Assembly: GCA_947846985.1 (NCBI GenBank)
Contig: CANTUZ010000005.1
Location: 35,782,389-35,846,388 of the forward strand
Source of the DNA: Fratercula arctica
Taxonomy: Eukaryota > Chordata > Aves > Charadriiformes > Alcidae
DNA length: 64,000 nucleotides
Reading direction: 5' to 3'
Shown here: piece by piece, positions 12,816-24,381 of the stretch
Layout of the letters: each line of letters opens with the position of its first letter
Position numbering within the stretch: the stretch's first letter is position 1
Notes under the pieces: generated by a model
Databases searched by the model: none
What the model was told of the DNA's origin: nothing
The model's input: only the letters and a program-made list of their open reading frames with translations
Made by a program: the position numbers and the translations under genes

Positions 12816-13713
12816 TATTGGGCTTAGTCATGTCATGTAAAATAAAACTGATTTTTTTTTTTTTTGTGGTGGTGGTTATTCTTGTGAAAGAGACAGTACT
12901 GTTTTGGAGTGGGAGAATAAGTGCCTATGATGGGCCTTGTAAACTCCTTTGTCATGCTTCCAGTTGTCTGTGGGTCCAATCCCACTTTTAGTTACTTGTG
13001 TATAGATACTCTAATTAATTCTTACAGAAATGACTTCTTACGCGTGAGAGTGTGCAGGTCTGGGCTGAGGTAAGGCTTGATCCTGCTGTCCTTGGAGTGC
13101 AATACCAGTGCTTCTGCATCGCTACTGGGGGGGGGTGATAAGAATGTGTTTGCAACTCTGCTTCCTCTTCCCCACCACTATGTTATTAGAGAGCTGAGGT
13201 TTTCTGGATGTTTGGGTAAATAAAACTAGGAATTCTCCAGTGGTATCAGACACTTGTTCATTTCATGTTTGCCCCTGTGGAAGCTTGTGAAGCAGCGTGT
13301 AGCCAAGATCCTGAAATAGCTTGCGATTAGGTGCTTGTTTCAAACAGTAATAGCTGATGTCTTCAAATTATTTATCTGAAACCTTGGAGTAAGTTTAAAT
13401 ATTGACTGTTTTTTGTGTGTGAAAGTAGTTTTGTTATTCGTTCAAAAGCTAACTGTGTACAGTTTGGGATTTGTTCTTTGTATTTCATTTAGTTACTGGG
13501 AAAAGCGCAGGAATGGGTTGGCTGTGCCAGTAACCCAGGTACCACTGCGAATGCTAAGTGAGGTTTCCTCACGGCCCCCTCTGAGAAGTGATGAGGCTGA
13601 GGAACGCAGCTGTGCAACACCTGCAGCACCCACCTGGCACCTGAGCTCCCACAAGTGCTTACCGGACGCTGAGCTCTCCCATACATCCGTGAGCTGGGTG
13701 CGGTGAGCACTCA

Positions 13714-13777
13714 TTTGCTGCTGAAGTAAATGACCTTAAGTGAGTCATTTAAGGTCATGTTATACTTCAGTGGTAGA
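13714..13777 (+). repeat. 64-nt imperfect palindrome; RNA hairpin candidate with AP-1/nuclear-receptor motifs
   Basis: Inner arms ATGACCTTAA (13730-13739) and TTAAGGTCAT (13749-13758) pair perfectly around a 9-base loop. Outer arms CTGAAGTA (13721-13728) and TACTTCAG (13763-13770) also pair, and G-U and A-U pairs extend the stem to 13714 and 13777. That gives about 25 base pairs interrupted by one small internal loop (1 base against 4). As DNA, each arm carries an AAGGTCA half-site (TNAAGGTCA type, bound by orphan nuclear receptors) and the centre has TGAGTCA, the AP-1 consensus. It could be a pre-miRNA-like structure, a composite regulatory element or a MITE remnant. Confidence 0.55.
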
Positions 13778-14439
13778 ACTGCGGTAGTAATGCATCTTTC
13801 TATTTCCATTTTTATAGATTGCCTGTGTATCAGACTTTTATCTTTTAAGCAATTCAATAAAAGACTTGAAACCAAGTCAGTGTGCATTTGAAATCCCTTG
13901 GTATTTGAATTTGTGCATTTATGCCATGGAGAACCTTGCCTAGTTGTTAAGAAAAACTTCTTCGGCTTTCCAGTTTCTAACAAACAAGCTAGTTATGTTT
14001 CTAGAGTAAAAGAGGCAATGATGTGTATGGACTATTACATTTTACGCCTCCTTCTCTGTGCATCTGCTGTGTCTTGCTCTGTAGTCTGACATTGTTTGTG
14101 CACATACCCTGTCTCTGCACCAGAAGGAAATGAAATTTCACAGGTGGAGCAATAAAAGCCACCCATGTGAAGGCGTAGTGTCTGGGTGTTTCGTAGGGAC
14201 CTGGTTTGGTAGCCGGAGTTGCACGAGTGCATTTGCTCACTTCCTGCTGGTGACAAAGCAGTAAATCCAGGGTTAGTTTTCTGTGTGTTCCCTCCATTAG
14301 GACAATTTATTTCATGTTCTTACCACATAGGCTTTTCTGGACTTGAAGATGTGCCCAGCTTTGACATGTGTGCTCATATTCATTCTTGCCTTATCGTTTC
14401 AACATCCATCTCCTCCCCTCTCCCCACCCCTTCTAAAAG

Positions 14440-14513
14440 GATGATATGAGATAGAGGTGACAATGGAGGTCTATTATGACTTTGAAAGAGAACCTTGTTC
14501 TTTTGAAAGCGGG
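14440..14513 (+). other. Candidate alternative 5'UTR exon of STXBP6 with an upstream ORF
   Basis: A 74-bp segment bounded by an excellent acceptor (a pyrimidine tract of about 30 bases rich in CTCCCC, then CTAAAAG|G) and a strong donor (GGG|GTGAGTA). An ATG at 14463 in good context (A at -3, G at +4) opens 17 codons, MEVYYDFEREPCSFESG, which reach the donor in phase 0. Frames entering from upstream meet stops, so the segment cannot be an internal coding exon but can be a 5'UTR or first coding exon. Joined to STXBP6 exon 2, the small frame runs 11 more codons and stops at TGA 42467-42469, overlapping the STXBP6 ATG as ATGA. I do not recognise the peptide. Conservation or RNA data would decide. 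Confidence 0.4.
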
Positions 14514-15773
14514 GTGAGTACGTAATTTTGCTCACAATAAGAGAAATAAGCTTCTTATTTCATTCAGTGAGCTTCCCTGGGGGGTAGTAGGGATCAGAAA
14601 AGTAGAACCCAAACTGTGATATAATTTATTGTAATAAGCTATTCTGAATAGACTCTTCTGAAAATGGAAAAGAGATGTTACCATATTTCAGAAAGTGCAG
14701 CAGTCCCCCTATAAACCTGTCTGAGACGGGAAGAAGTGAGACTTGTATCACTGAAACATGGAGAGGTGCAATGATTAGCCTTTTTAGCACCGAGGTGAGG
14801 AAGCTGTTAGAATTGTTTACCTGATTAATGAACTAGTAGCACTGGTTTGGCTGTCCTCCTCAGATAAGGGTTATTCACATGACCTGGTCTCAGCTGTGTT
14901 TTATTCTGTCCAGTCTCACTCTTTATATTTTCTGCCTTTATAATTTTGTCTATTCTCAGCATTTCTCATCTTGTCGTCCTTTATGTGTGTCTTTAATCAT
15001 CAGGCTCCTTTTTTTCAAACCTCGTTTAGCAGTCCCCTGGGACTTCTTAAGGGACTTAGTAAGTGTGTATTTCCTTGTCGTGCCTCACCTTAAACATTAA
15101 CTTCTGCATCTTTGGACAAAAAATTTTGACTAGAGATTGATTTTCTCCATTGACAGGTTAGTTCTCCCCTTTCGTCATTTTCATGTCTAAATAATTGGAC
15201 TTTCACTGCTTATCTTGAAAACAAGGTATCTTTTAGGGAGATTAAGATGTGACATTTCTTTTCTAGCTTCCATTTATCTCCACTTTCCATTTTTCTTCCC
15301 TTTCAAAAGCTTCGTCTATCATTTTTATGAGAGTTGCATACTTTAAGTGAGACGGTGAAGTTACTGATGGTAAGGGATAAAAGGTTGTGTAAATGCCACT
15401 GTGGTATCTTCTGGATCTTTCCATATGTGTTATTACACTCTGTGATAGGAGGATGTGAAATACTTCACACAGATTGAGTAAATAATAGCTGTTAGGAGTA
15501 AACACTTTTAAATTAGCATAACTTGTTCCAGAAAATCCTAAAATGAAAAGCTGGAAAAAGTGTGAATAGAATGGAGGGGGGGACTGACCTGGAGTTATAT
15601 TAGATAGGTAAGTAAATGGTTGCTTCTTATGCTATAGTGGAGCAAAAGAAGCCGATGCCGTGCCAATGCTGAAAGGAGAAGATAGGAGTGAGTGGTCACT
15701 AAAAATAACAAAAAGACAAATTTGAGTTGGTGGGTGGTGGTTTGCCTCAGAGTAGGGTGCTGGCAAGTCTAAG

Positions 15774-15820
15774 ATATATATATTTTAATACTGTGCATAT
15801 ATATATATTAATACTGTGCA
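15774..15820 (+). repeat. AT dinucleotide tract with a duplicated 13-mer
   Basis: Two (AT)n tracts, each followed by TTAATACTGTGCA (15785-15797 and 15808-15820). The pattern is a tandem duplication of about 23 bp of a microsatellite plus its flank. Confidence 0.75.
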
Positions 15821-18504
15821 GAGTATTCTGTATGTAATAAGTAATAAAGCTTAAAATTGGAGCCATGTGCATTAAAAGGCAAGATAAATAGTTCTGTTAG
15901 TTATCTTTTAATCTTTCATTGAAAGGAGCAATTGATTTCAGTGTAGTATTATCTGTATAACAAGATACAGGACAGTGAGGGGCTGCTTCCTTTTTGGTTG
16001 ACATTTTTCCTTGTTCTAAAAAGTCTGAGCACTTTAAATACTGGTAATATTTCTATTGTACTCTGAATCTTCTGTTGTACTTCTTTAAAATTATTTTTTA
16101 AGGGTTAACTTTAGTGTACATAACTAATTAGACTTCTGTATATATCTGAGATCTCTGCTTTTTTAAGAGATGAACTTATATCTTTGCATATGCATAATGT
16201 GCAGGGGTTTTGTTTGATGCTTGATATCACTTTGAAAAGTGGGACCTAAATAAGATGTGAATTGTTTTAACTTCTGATATCTGTAAAAATCTGCTCTTAT
16301 CCAGAGTATGAAGCTGAATACTGATGGTCTGTTTGCAGTGCTTCATTTTGTTACGGTACACAGAAGGCCTTAGAATGGAAGTGGTACGAGCACTACTCTG
16401 TTTTGGATTGATAACATAAATCCTGGTAGATGATTTATTGGTTGGTCTGCTATGTTGGTAGAATAAATACTTTTTTTTTTTTTTTTGTCTTTGGGCTGAA
16501 CGGACAGCTGAGGCAAAAAGCATTTCTTGGAAGATTTCATGGAAGGGTTATTAACAGTAGATCCTTGCTTGATTCCAGATGGAAATCTTTCAGTCCTCTT
16601 TGGGTTTCCTATGAAATTCTTCTTTCCTACAGTGAGCAAATAGTCTCTCTCAAGTATATAAAAGATGCTAGAATTGTCAAGCTGAGTGAGCAACTAAAAA
16701 TAATGAATTCTAAAGAATTCAAAGTATGCATCTGGCTATTAGGGCTATACCCACACTTTTCTGATATCATCCTTATTTGAAAAACATCTCACTTTCTTTA
16801 CTTGCTGTGCAGATGGCCATACAAAAGATTGCTCTTTGAAGAAAGAACAAAACATCACTAGGCATAGTAGCTAAAAGCACAGAACGCACTTAACTCCGTC
16901 CTTCTCAATCTCACAATCTCTCTCGTGGATTTAGAAGCAGCTCTCATAATGATGTATTTTGACAAATTGGTATCCTTGTGAAAATGAAATGAAAGCCTTT
17001 TAAGAATTTGTGAGAACAATATTTATATCGTGCTATATGCCTACACTCATGGCTCTTGCATTATAGATGCTGATTTTTACAGAGTTGCCTGTCTGCTCTT
17101 GCAATACTTCCTGTGTGAAATTTTCTTGGAGAGACAGAAGGTTCTCAAATAGTAATAGATCCTGTAGCCCTTAAGATGTATATACTTTGCAAATAAAATG
17201 CATGTTTCTTTCTTCAGGCAAATGGAGTAATGTGTGGGGTTTCTGGGTTTGTGAGGTTTTTGTTTTGATTTTTTTTTTTTGAGGGGTGTGTGGTGGTTTT
17301 TGTGTTTTGTTTTTTGTTTTTTTTTTTTTTTTAAAGAAAAAAAAAATCCTAAGCTTTTTTTTCCCCCCAGAGCATTTTGGGAGATTAACTTTGAAAATTC
17401 AGTTGACTCCCATTTTTCTTCTTTGAAATGTTTATAACATATAAACAGGAATAATGAAGATTTTTAAGTTCAGTAACCCTGATAGTATCCCACTTTTTTG
17501 GAAACATTCTGTGCTCTTGGAATCTTGATGAAAACATCTGAACTTGTGGAAAGCTAGGGTCAGGTACTATAGTGCAGGATGACCAGAGAAAAGCATACGT
17601 AGATATATGCAGGTACCTACTGTGTCATCAGACCCTTTTAAGGGTGATGTTTAGTGGTTGTCTTTTTTGGAACTTCTTTGCCTGTCTATATGTGTTATGA
17701 TTCATAGTTGTCGTCACCGTAGCTGTTATGCTGGATATAGCCTGTTAGTTTTTATATTTTGTCTCAGCATCACTCCTGGAATACATACTGTACATCTGCA
17801 TGCCACATAAATGTTATATTTAAAAAACATTTTGATCTTTCTTATAGCTGCCAAGGCTTGAGCTCAGACCTTTGAGTTTTGGGGTTTTGGTGTTTTTTTG
17901 CTATGGCTCAGGAATCAGTTGTGAAACTGCGGTGAGGAATGTGGGTCCTGCTTTGACCTGAGGTGTTGATGAAGATGGAAGAATTCTGTAAGCCAGGTAG
18001 TCTGTCTTAAAGACTAAAACCTGCCATAATCAAATCTCAGAAAGTTAGAGCTGTGATGGTAATATAACAAGTGATCCTCACCAGAGCAGGGATGAAAATG
18101 TCGTTTGCAAAGGAAATGCGTACAAAATTTAATGGGTCTGCCTTATTATCTTTGTGGGGTGTGGATAATTTTTTGTTTGGTTGTATTCTTTGCTTTTGTC
18201 TTTTGTTTATACAGTTTAATGTATTCTTTTAGTGATAACTTCTGTGATATAAATGCATGGCTGAATCCTCCTTGTGTAATGGGAGAGCTAATGGAAAAGG
18301 TCTTAAAGATAAAGAATTACCTGTGAGGCTTTAACTACTGGTCCTGAAGATCTCTCTCAGGATTTTTCCAGTTGTTGAGCAAAATGAGCACAGAACATCA
18401 TTAATTTTAAAGATACTTATGTATAGAACAGGATCCTGGCTCTCTGTAAATATGTGGCATTTACAGGTTTTCTTCCTCTCTCTTATGTCTGTCCTGTCCC
18501 CGTT

Positions 18505-18540
18505 GCAGGCTTGTCTTCATATGAAAGAAGACAAGCCTGC
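18505..18540. repeat. Perfect 14-bp inverted repeat with 8-base loop
   Basis: GCAGGCTTGTCTTC (18505-18518) and GAAGACAAGCCTGC (18527-18540) are exact reverse complements around ATATGAAA. The arms are of mixed sequence, not a simple repeat, so chance is unlikely. The stem does not extend beyond the arms, making it shorter than a usual pre-miRNA. The likeliest origin is a template-switch mutation that copied one arm from the other strand. Confidence 0.85.
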
Positions 18541-19024
18541 CTTTCCTTCTCAATTTTCCTTCTCCTTATCCTAGTGTCACGTTCTCAGATTGCTTTCCTT
18601 TTATGTCCCCTTCCCTCCCTTTACCAAATTTTACTTGGGTACAAATGGTTGAAAAGAGTAGCTGCAGCAGGATGCCTAACAGGTTACAGCATGATTAGTG
18701 TTCAAGTTTAATATTAAAAGGGGAAGACTTTAAAGAAAGAAAAAAGTGTTATGGTACCAGGAAAAATGTACAAAACCTTGGTGTTTATCAAGTTGTAGAA
18801 TGCCATGCACATTGCCATGAAGAGTACTGATCACAAAAGAATATTAATAACAGTAATCTGAATAAGATTTTAACAATTCTAGGACAAGTTTCTATCTGAT
18901 GAAAATTTGTTTAAAAATACTTTCCTTTTGACTTCAGCATATATTGTCACAGCTCTCTACGCTTCCCATTGTATCGTAACAGGGCTCAAAACCCCTGAGT
19001 TAAGCCATTTTTCTTTCCTTTCAG

Positions 19025-19110
19025 AAATGAACAGTGGAGAGAATTGTGTTTCTGGTGAAGACGGCCCTAGAGCTGTGTACGAGGAAATACTAGATCTGAA
19101 TTGTTCTTAG
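19025..19110 (+). other. Possible cryptic terminal exon with a 27-codon frame
   Basis: CATTTTTCTTTCCTTTCAG is a near-ideal splice acceptor ending at 19024. Right after it an ATG at 19027 opens a 27-codon frame ending at TAG 19108-19110, with the segment SGEDGPRAVYEEILDLN looking more like coding sequence than most of the intron. There is no obvious AATAAA just downstream and no strong donor, so the exon would have to be terminal or is spurious. I do not recognise the peptide. Confidence 0.2.
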
Positions 19111-20788
19111 TGCAGTTGTGAAAAGCCATCAGAGCAGTAAATAATTCTATTGTGTAGCAGCAAACACAACTAAAGGACAGTAAACATTGGGATCTGATCT
19201 TGAATCTGATTTACATAGTTTATTTAACAAGGCCACCTGCTTTTAGGATAGAAAAGCAGGAACTTGTGGCAATTATAAGGTGAAAAGCAATTTGGGTTTC
19301 CATGTATGCCTTCCTCAGGTGTTTGTACCTTGGACTTATTGGGTGTCACATACTTTGAAGCAGTTAATGTATTTGCAAAAGCTAGAAGGAATACCACATA
19401 CACTTGAATGCTCAGCAAACATTTGTCCTTTATTTTAGGCAGGCTCACAGGTGTCAGAGTAAACTTATGGCACCAAATATGCTGGTTCACTGAAAGCACA
19501 TCTCAGTGTGAACACAGCTGTACAAGCTGGCTTCTTGACTACTGGGAAAAAGATCCTGAGACGATTGAGTTCTAACAGAAGGCAGAGAAAACCTGGCAGT
19601 GTTTGAAGGACCTAGTTCTTTCTCTCTGTGGAACATAGCTAGCATCATCTTTGCAGTAAAAGGGAGGGAGATTGTTGGGCAACCTTCCTGCGAGAGCTTC
19701 AGAGTCCATGCTGACTGGGTTTGAGAGCATTGTATGAAAAAATCCTGTAATCTGCTGGCAGAGTAATGGAATAGCCAGGGAGTAGGGCTGAAGTATACTC
19801 TTAATCTGTTTGGGGTGTTAACAAATATGAAAATGGAAGGAAGATGAAATAATCTTTTTTCATCATCGCTGAGGACAGCAGTGGTATCCAGAATAGCCTG
19901 TTGATTTAAAGTAAACTGCACAGTGTTGATTTAAAAGCCCCTAAAGAGTATAGAACCACTTAAGTTTGTTTATGAAACTTCAAAAGTAATTTGAAGAGGT
20001 TTTGGGTGTTGGTTTCACGTGGGGCCTTCGTTCTCCCTTTCACCTACACCCCCTCCATTCATATTTTGAAGTTACACCAGGGTTGTACTGCCAACTTCAA
20101 TCATTTGTGATTGCAGTGTGGTAGGTTTCCCCCTGCCCCCTCGCCTTAAATAAAGGTAAGGAAAATAAGTTAGTTACTGTTCTCGTTAGAAGTGTGTTGC
20201 TGAGTAATAGCAATAAGGGCATTTCATTAAAACTGTAAAACTGTCCTAATCTGCTCTCTCAGCAAAACACTGTTCTTCAAACAAAATGGATTTATGGTTC
20301 TTGTTTTATGAAGTATTCAAAAATGCAGTCTACTAATATATTTGAATTGGAAGAAATAGACTCATAGATCTGGTTAGTGTAAGCATTTTTTTTGAACCAA
20401 AGTTATGTAAGAAGTGGCAGTTGGTCGCTTCTCTGTTACCCTCCTCCTTCAAGGAGCACACCCAAAAAGTAAATAAGTGCAGACTCGTATGGATTGGAGT
20501 AGGTAATGTTCCAAGGTTATGGCATTCAGATCCAACGCTCCTAGTTCCTTTTCTTCTATACCACCTGCATGGTGTTGCTCCCCCCATGCGCCGAAAAAAA
20601 TGTTATATACTGAAGATCCATAAATCAGGGAATTTGAAAAATAGTTTAATCGCCTATATCAGCTAAGATTGTGGAATGCAACTTGGGGATTTGAATTGCT
20701 CGGGGCATTCCTCAAAAGTATATCAAAACAGTAAGCACAGGACAGCAGTTACAGCTCAGCTGAGTTGGAGTAGATAGTAGTTGAACAG

Positions 20789-20804
20789 ACTGCAGTACTG
20801 CAGT
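20789..20804. repeat. 16-bp perfect palindrome
   Basis: ACTGCAGTACTGCAGT equals its own reverse complement and is also two tandem copies of ACTGCAGT. No known function is implied. Confidence 0.8.
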
Positions 20805-23433
20805 GCAAAAACCGGTATTTCCTTTGTGTCTGGATTATCATAATAATGTTAGAAGATAAAGAATGTTGATACTGATTTAGCATGGAGATTAACTTTTTTT
20901 CTTAAACTGCATAATAAAAAGAAATGTTGCAGTACCTTTTCTAAGAGACAAACAGTTCCTGGCAGACACTAGAAAGAATTATATTGATAAAGTTAGTTGC
21001 ATGATTATTGTTTTTTTTTTTCCCTTTCTGAGGTGAAGGTGGTGGTTCCTCTCATGGAAGAAGATTTCTGAGATCTTCTGTTAATATGTGCAACAGTGAC
21101 ACTACCAGGAAATGGTTCTCTAAAAATGCAATCTCTTAAGGCAACTGAATGCTTCATTGCAAGCAGTTTTTTTAATCTACAAGTCAGTAGGCATCAGTGC
21201 TGTTTAGTTATTTGAGCTCATGTGTTTAAGTTTTTAAAGAGCTTTGATGTCATACCAAAGCTTGCATAATGCCAGTGCTGGTTGCTTGATGCAGATTATT
21301 TCTATGAGCACTGTAAATTCTAGACTTTATTGGTAGAGCAGATACGTTACATCATCTTCTGCAAACAGAAAGGATCCTCTTTTCTGCATTGTTTTCCATA
21401 TTCTAGTTTCAGAGTAACTGAAGAAGGTCCATTTGCCTACCATTTTCCACCAGTGGCCACAGGAATGCTTATAGATATTTCAAATTTGGCAAAACAAGTT
21501 TATGAAGGTAATCAAAGAAAGGCCATTTTGAAATAGAGCAGGAGGAGAAAGGGAGTCCTCCCCTGTGGATACCATCACTATGCCCAAGTGAGAACAGCTT
21601 GGAAGTCTGGCCTTTGCATATGGTTTTTCTTGTTTTCTTTTTTTCCCTTTTTTTTTTCTAGTTGGTTTAATAGCTTGGGTATACTGGAGGCAAGCCACAT
21701 AACCCCTCTGTCATCATATTTGGAAATGCTGTCTCAGAAGAAAAATGGGAAGAGGGAAACTTACGCGGGACAGCAGAAAGATACTAATTATGAAGGTGAA
21801 CTTCCAAATCTAGTATTTTATTTCAGTATGTTTTCAGTTTCCAGCTGTTTGTTTACTTGGAACAGAATTACCACTAATTACTTTAAGATTTACCTTTCCA
21901 TGCTTCTTTCTTTTTTTTTTTTTGTGTGTGTATTGTATGGTATTTTTGGAGTGCTGTTTGTGTTATTAAAACCACCTGTTAGCCTAAAACGTTACTGTTT
22001 GTCAGTGAAGTTCCTAATATCTTTTGCTTCTTTGGCTTAAAAGAAAAGGTGTGCTCTCTGCTCATAGATGACCTTTTTGTTTTGTGTAATTGCGCTAGAA
22101 GGTAGCAACTGGCACCTTGCTTTTTCATACAATTTAAGGATGCTTTTAAATTAATTTCCTTTGGTGTTCTTCAAGGTAACTAATTCACATATTCAATAAT
22201 TCATAAGAAACTGAAAGGAAATTACATGGAGTATGACATGGCTGTTTCTTTTTTGGCAATGCTTAGTAAGCGTGTTTCGGTAGCCCAGAAATTCTGTTCA
22301 GTCTAAGCCTAATTTTGGAAAAGAAGGAAAACTGGTGGCTGTTTCTGTTTGGAGCTGAATAAGTGCACATAATTTGTGTTTGAAGAAATTAATAGCCATA
22401 AGGAAAAATTTAATATGAGTTGGAATCTTATGTTTTTCACTTGTTTTCAACTGTCACTGGAGAGTGACCAGATTCATTTAATGCTTCACCTAACCTCTCT
22501 TTATGAATATGCTCTGACCATGTCTCTGGTCTCCTTCCCCTCTCGGATGCTTGGTGGCTCTCATTGTGGACTTCTAGTTAAGTGAAAATGACAACTTCTA
22601 CTTAGACAACAACTGTCTAAATGACAGTTTTCAAATCCACTTTCAAATGGCCGCTTAAGAATTTTGTCCGATTGCTTGTAGATTGCATTAATCCTCTTGC
22701 GCTGCTTGTAATGGGTTCGTGGGATCTCTTTAGCAGCTGGAAAGGAGTCTGTCTTATAACACTTGTCAGCATCTCCATTTATAGTTCATAGAGCGTGCCA
22801 TCTACTGCTTGCTGCTATTCTGCTGAGCTATTCTAGCATGGATGCATTGTGACCTGTGAGCATACCTTTATCCTATGCATAAGCACTGCAATTACCTCAT
22901 GCTTATGTGTCACGAGTATGGACATGAACCCGGTGTGTAATACGGAATGTTGATGAACTAGAGGAATGCTTGGCGGAGTGATATAATTAAGTGTGATGCA
23001 AACAGGACGTGTATCTGTCAGTCATGAGCTTGTGTGTTCTGTAATGAGTGTAAATAAATGATCGTCTTCTGGAAGGACAGAAGTCTAGCGTTTTGATCCA
23101 TCCAATGCTAGATGACATGATTATCAAATGCTAAATAGAAAGCTCTTAAATTTTTTATGTTTTAATTGTGGGTTTAGAAGGCTGAGATCTGTATTTTTTC
23201 TAATGCTGTTCAAACTAATTTTATGTTGACACTAGTTTCTGGTTTTAATATGCCATATTCCTAGTTTTATTACTATTTTTTAAAATACCTATGCACTTTG
23301 CATAGGCAGACAACTTGGTGGTGTTTGTGAGTTTGAACTGTTATGTAGAAGCTTGAGTGGTATAAATGAGAGCAGTACTAAGCAGGATAAAAGAATACTA
23401 AAACAAGCCAAGGAATAACTTGTTCCCTCTTTC

Positions 23434-23454
23434 TTTTTTTTTTTTTTTTTTTTT
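23434..23454 (+). repeat. Poly(T) run, 21 T
   Basis: One of the longer members of a series of poly(T) runs on the + strand of the introns. It is not next to a recognisable LINE or SINE, so it is not a retroposon tail. Shorter runs of 11-16 T are given in the intron entries. Confidence 0.9.
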
Positions 23455-24347
23455 GTCTAATATACGTGAAGTGATGGGTTCTCTTTGATTTAGACAGATT
23501 TAGACATGACACTTCCTGGTTTTGTCTCCTGGGGGAAAAAATACCTCAGGAAGGAGTTTACCTTGGGCTGGCATTAAAAGCAGGTTAGAGAAATATTAGT
23601 GGTAAACGTGTGCTGGAGCTGTCCCAAGGAGGGGCTGGGATATGTTGAAGTGCTTTCCAGACCTATTTTCCAAGTTTCAATACGAAGCAAACTTCTTTCG
23701 GAACAAAAACTTACCCACTCAGTAGTCCTGTCCCCAGAAATAAGTTGATCTGTTGTTTTTGGTGGTGTTCTATTATCAGTAATTCTTAACTGGTAGTTTG
23801 CCTGGCAATGTTGCTAGCTTATTTGTATTTTACTGCTGTTTTCTCTTCCAAATCTCAAAACGTCGCCTCTTTATGCAACAGAGAAGGCTGAGAAGAATCA
23901 ATTTGTTTTATCAATGAGTGGGTATAACAGTGCTTGTTTACAGTGGGCAGTAATGCTCTTCATTTCACACATCCACTGACCAAAAGTGGAGAAAACCTGT
24001 AGGAAGTAATGAAACCTTTGAAATTCACCAAGGATTATTATGAAATATGACCTCAAAATTTCTCATAACTGTTCAGGCAGAAGTTGGAGTCTCTCATTTT
24101 ATATATAGCTAGCATTTTGAGAGGTAGCATTCATTAAATTAAGGTTTGTAGCCAATGTCTTACTGATAGTAACACATACTAGTTGTCTGTGAAATGTTTT
24201 TAACTCTTTCGGAACAACTGCACAAATTGCTCAGAAATCTGATTTAAAATACTAATTTTTCTTTTTCACACAATAACAGTGCTACCTATTTGAACTTTTT
24301 TCTTTGTGTTCAGATATGCTTATAGGTTCACAGATTTATTTATTTTT

Positions 24348-24381
24348 TTAATTTCTTCAAGTTGATTAATTTCTTCAAGTT
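24348..24381 (+). repeat. 18-bp-period tandem duplication
   Basis: TTAATTTCTTCAAGTT occurs at 24348-24363 and again at 24366-24381, separated by GA. A simple recent slippage duplication. Confidence 0.85.

Larger units (their letters stand above)
4985..14439 (+). other. STXBP6 intron 1, first part
   Basis: After the island, AT-rich intronic DNA without a supported gene. It holds an 11-T run at 7091-7101, a foldback-like stretch at about 9040-9206, a CR1 remnant at 10511-10560 and two hairpins at 12764-12815 and 13714-13777, each listed separately. A GC-richer, unstructured patch lies at about 13500-13710. Cryptic exon-like segments at 12251-12294 and 13028-13069 have acceptable splice signals but no coding support. 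Confidence 0.65.

Noticed and set aside
13028..13069. 42-bp segment between TTCTTACAG and GAG|GTAAGG
   Set aside because: Possible non-coding exon, but splice signals are ordinary and the only ATG frame stops after five codons.
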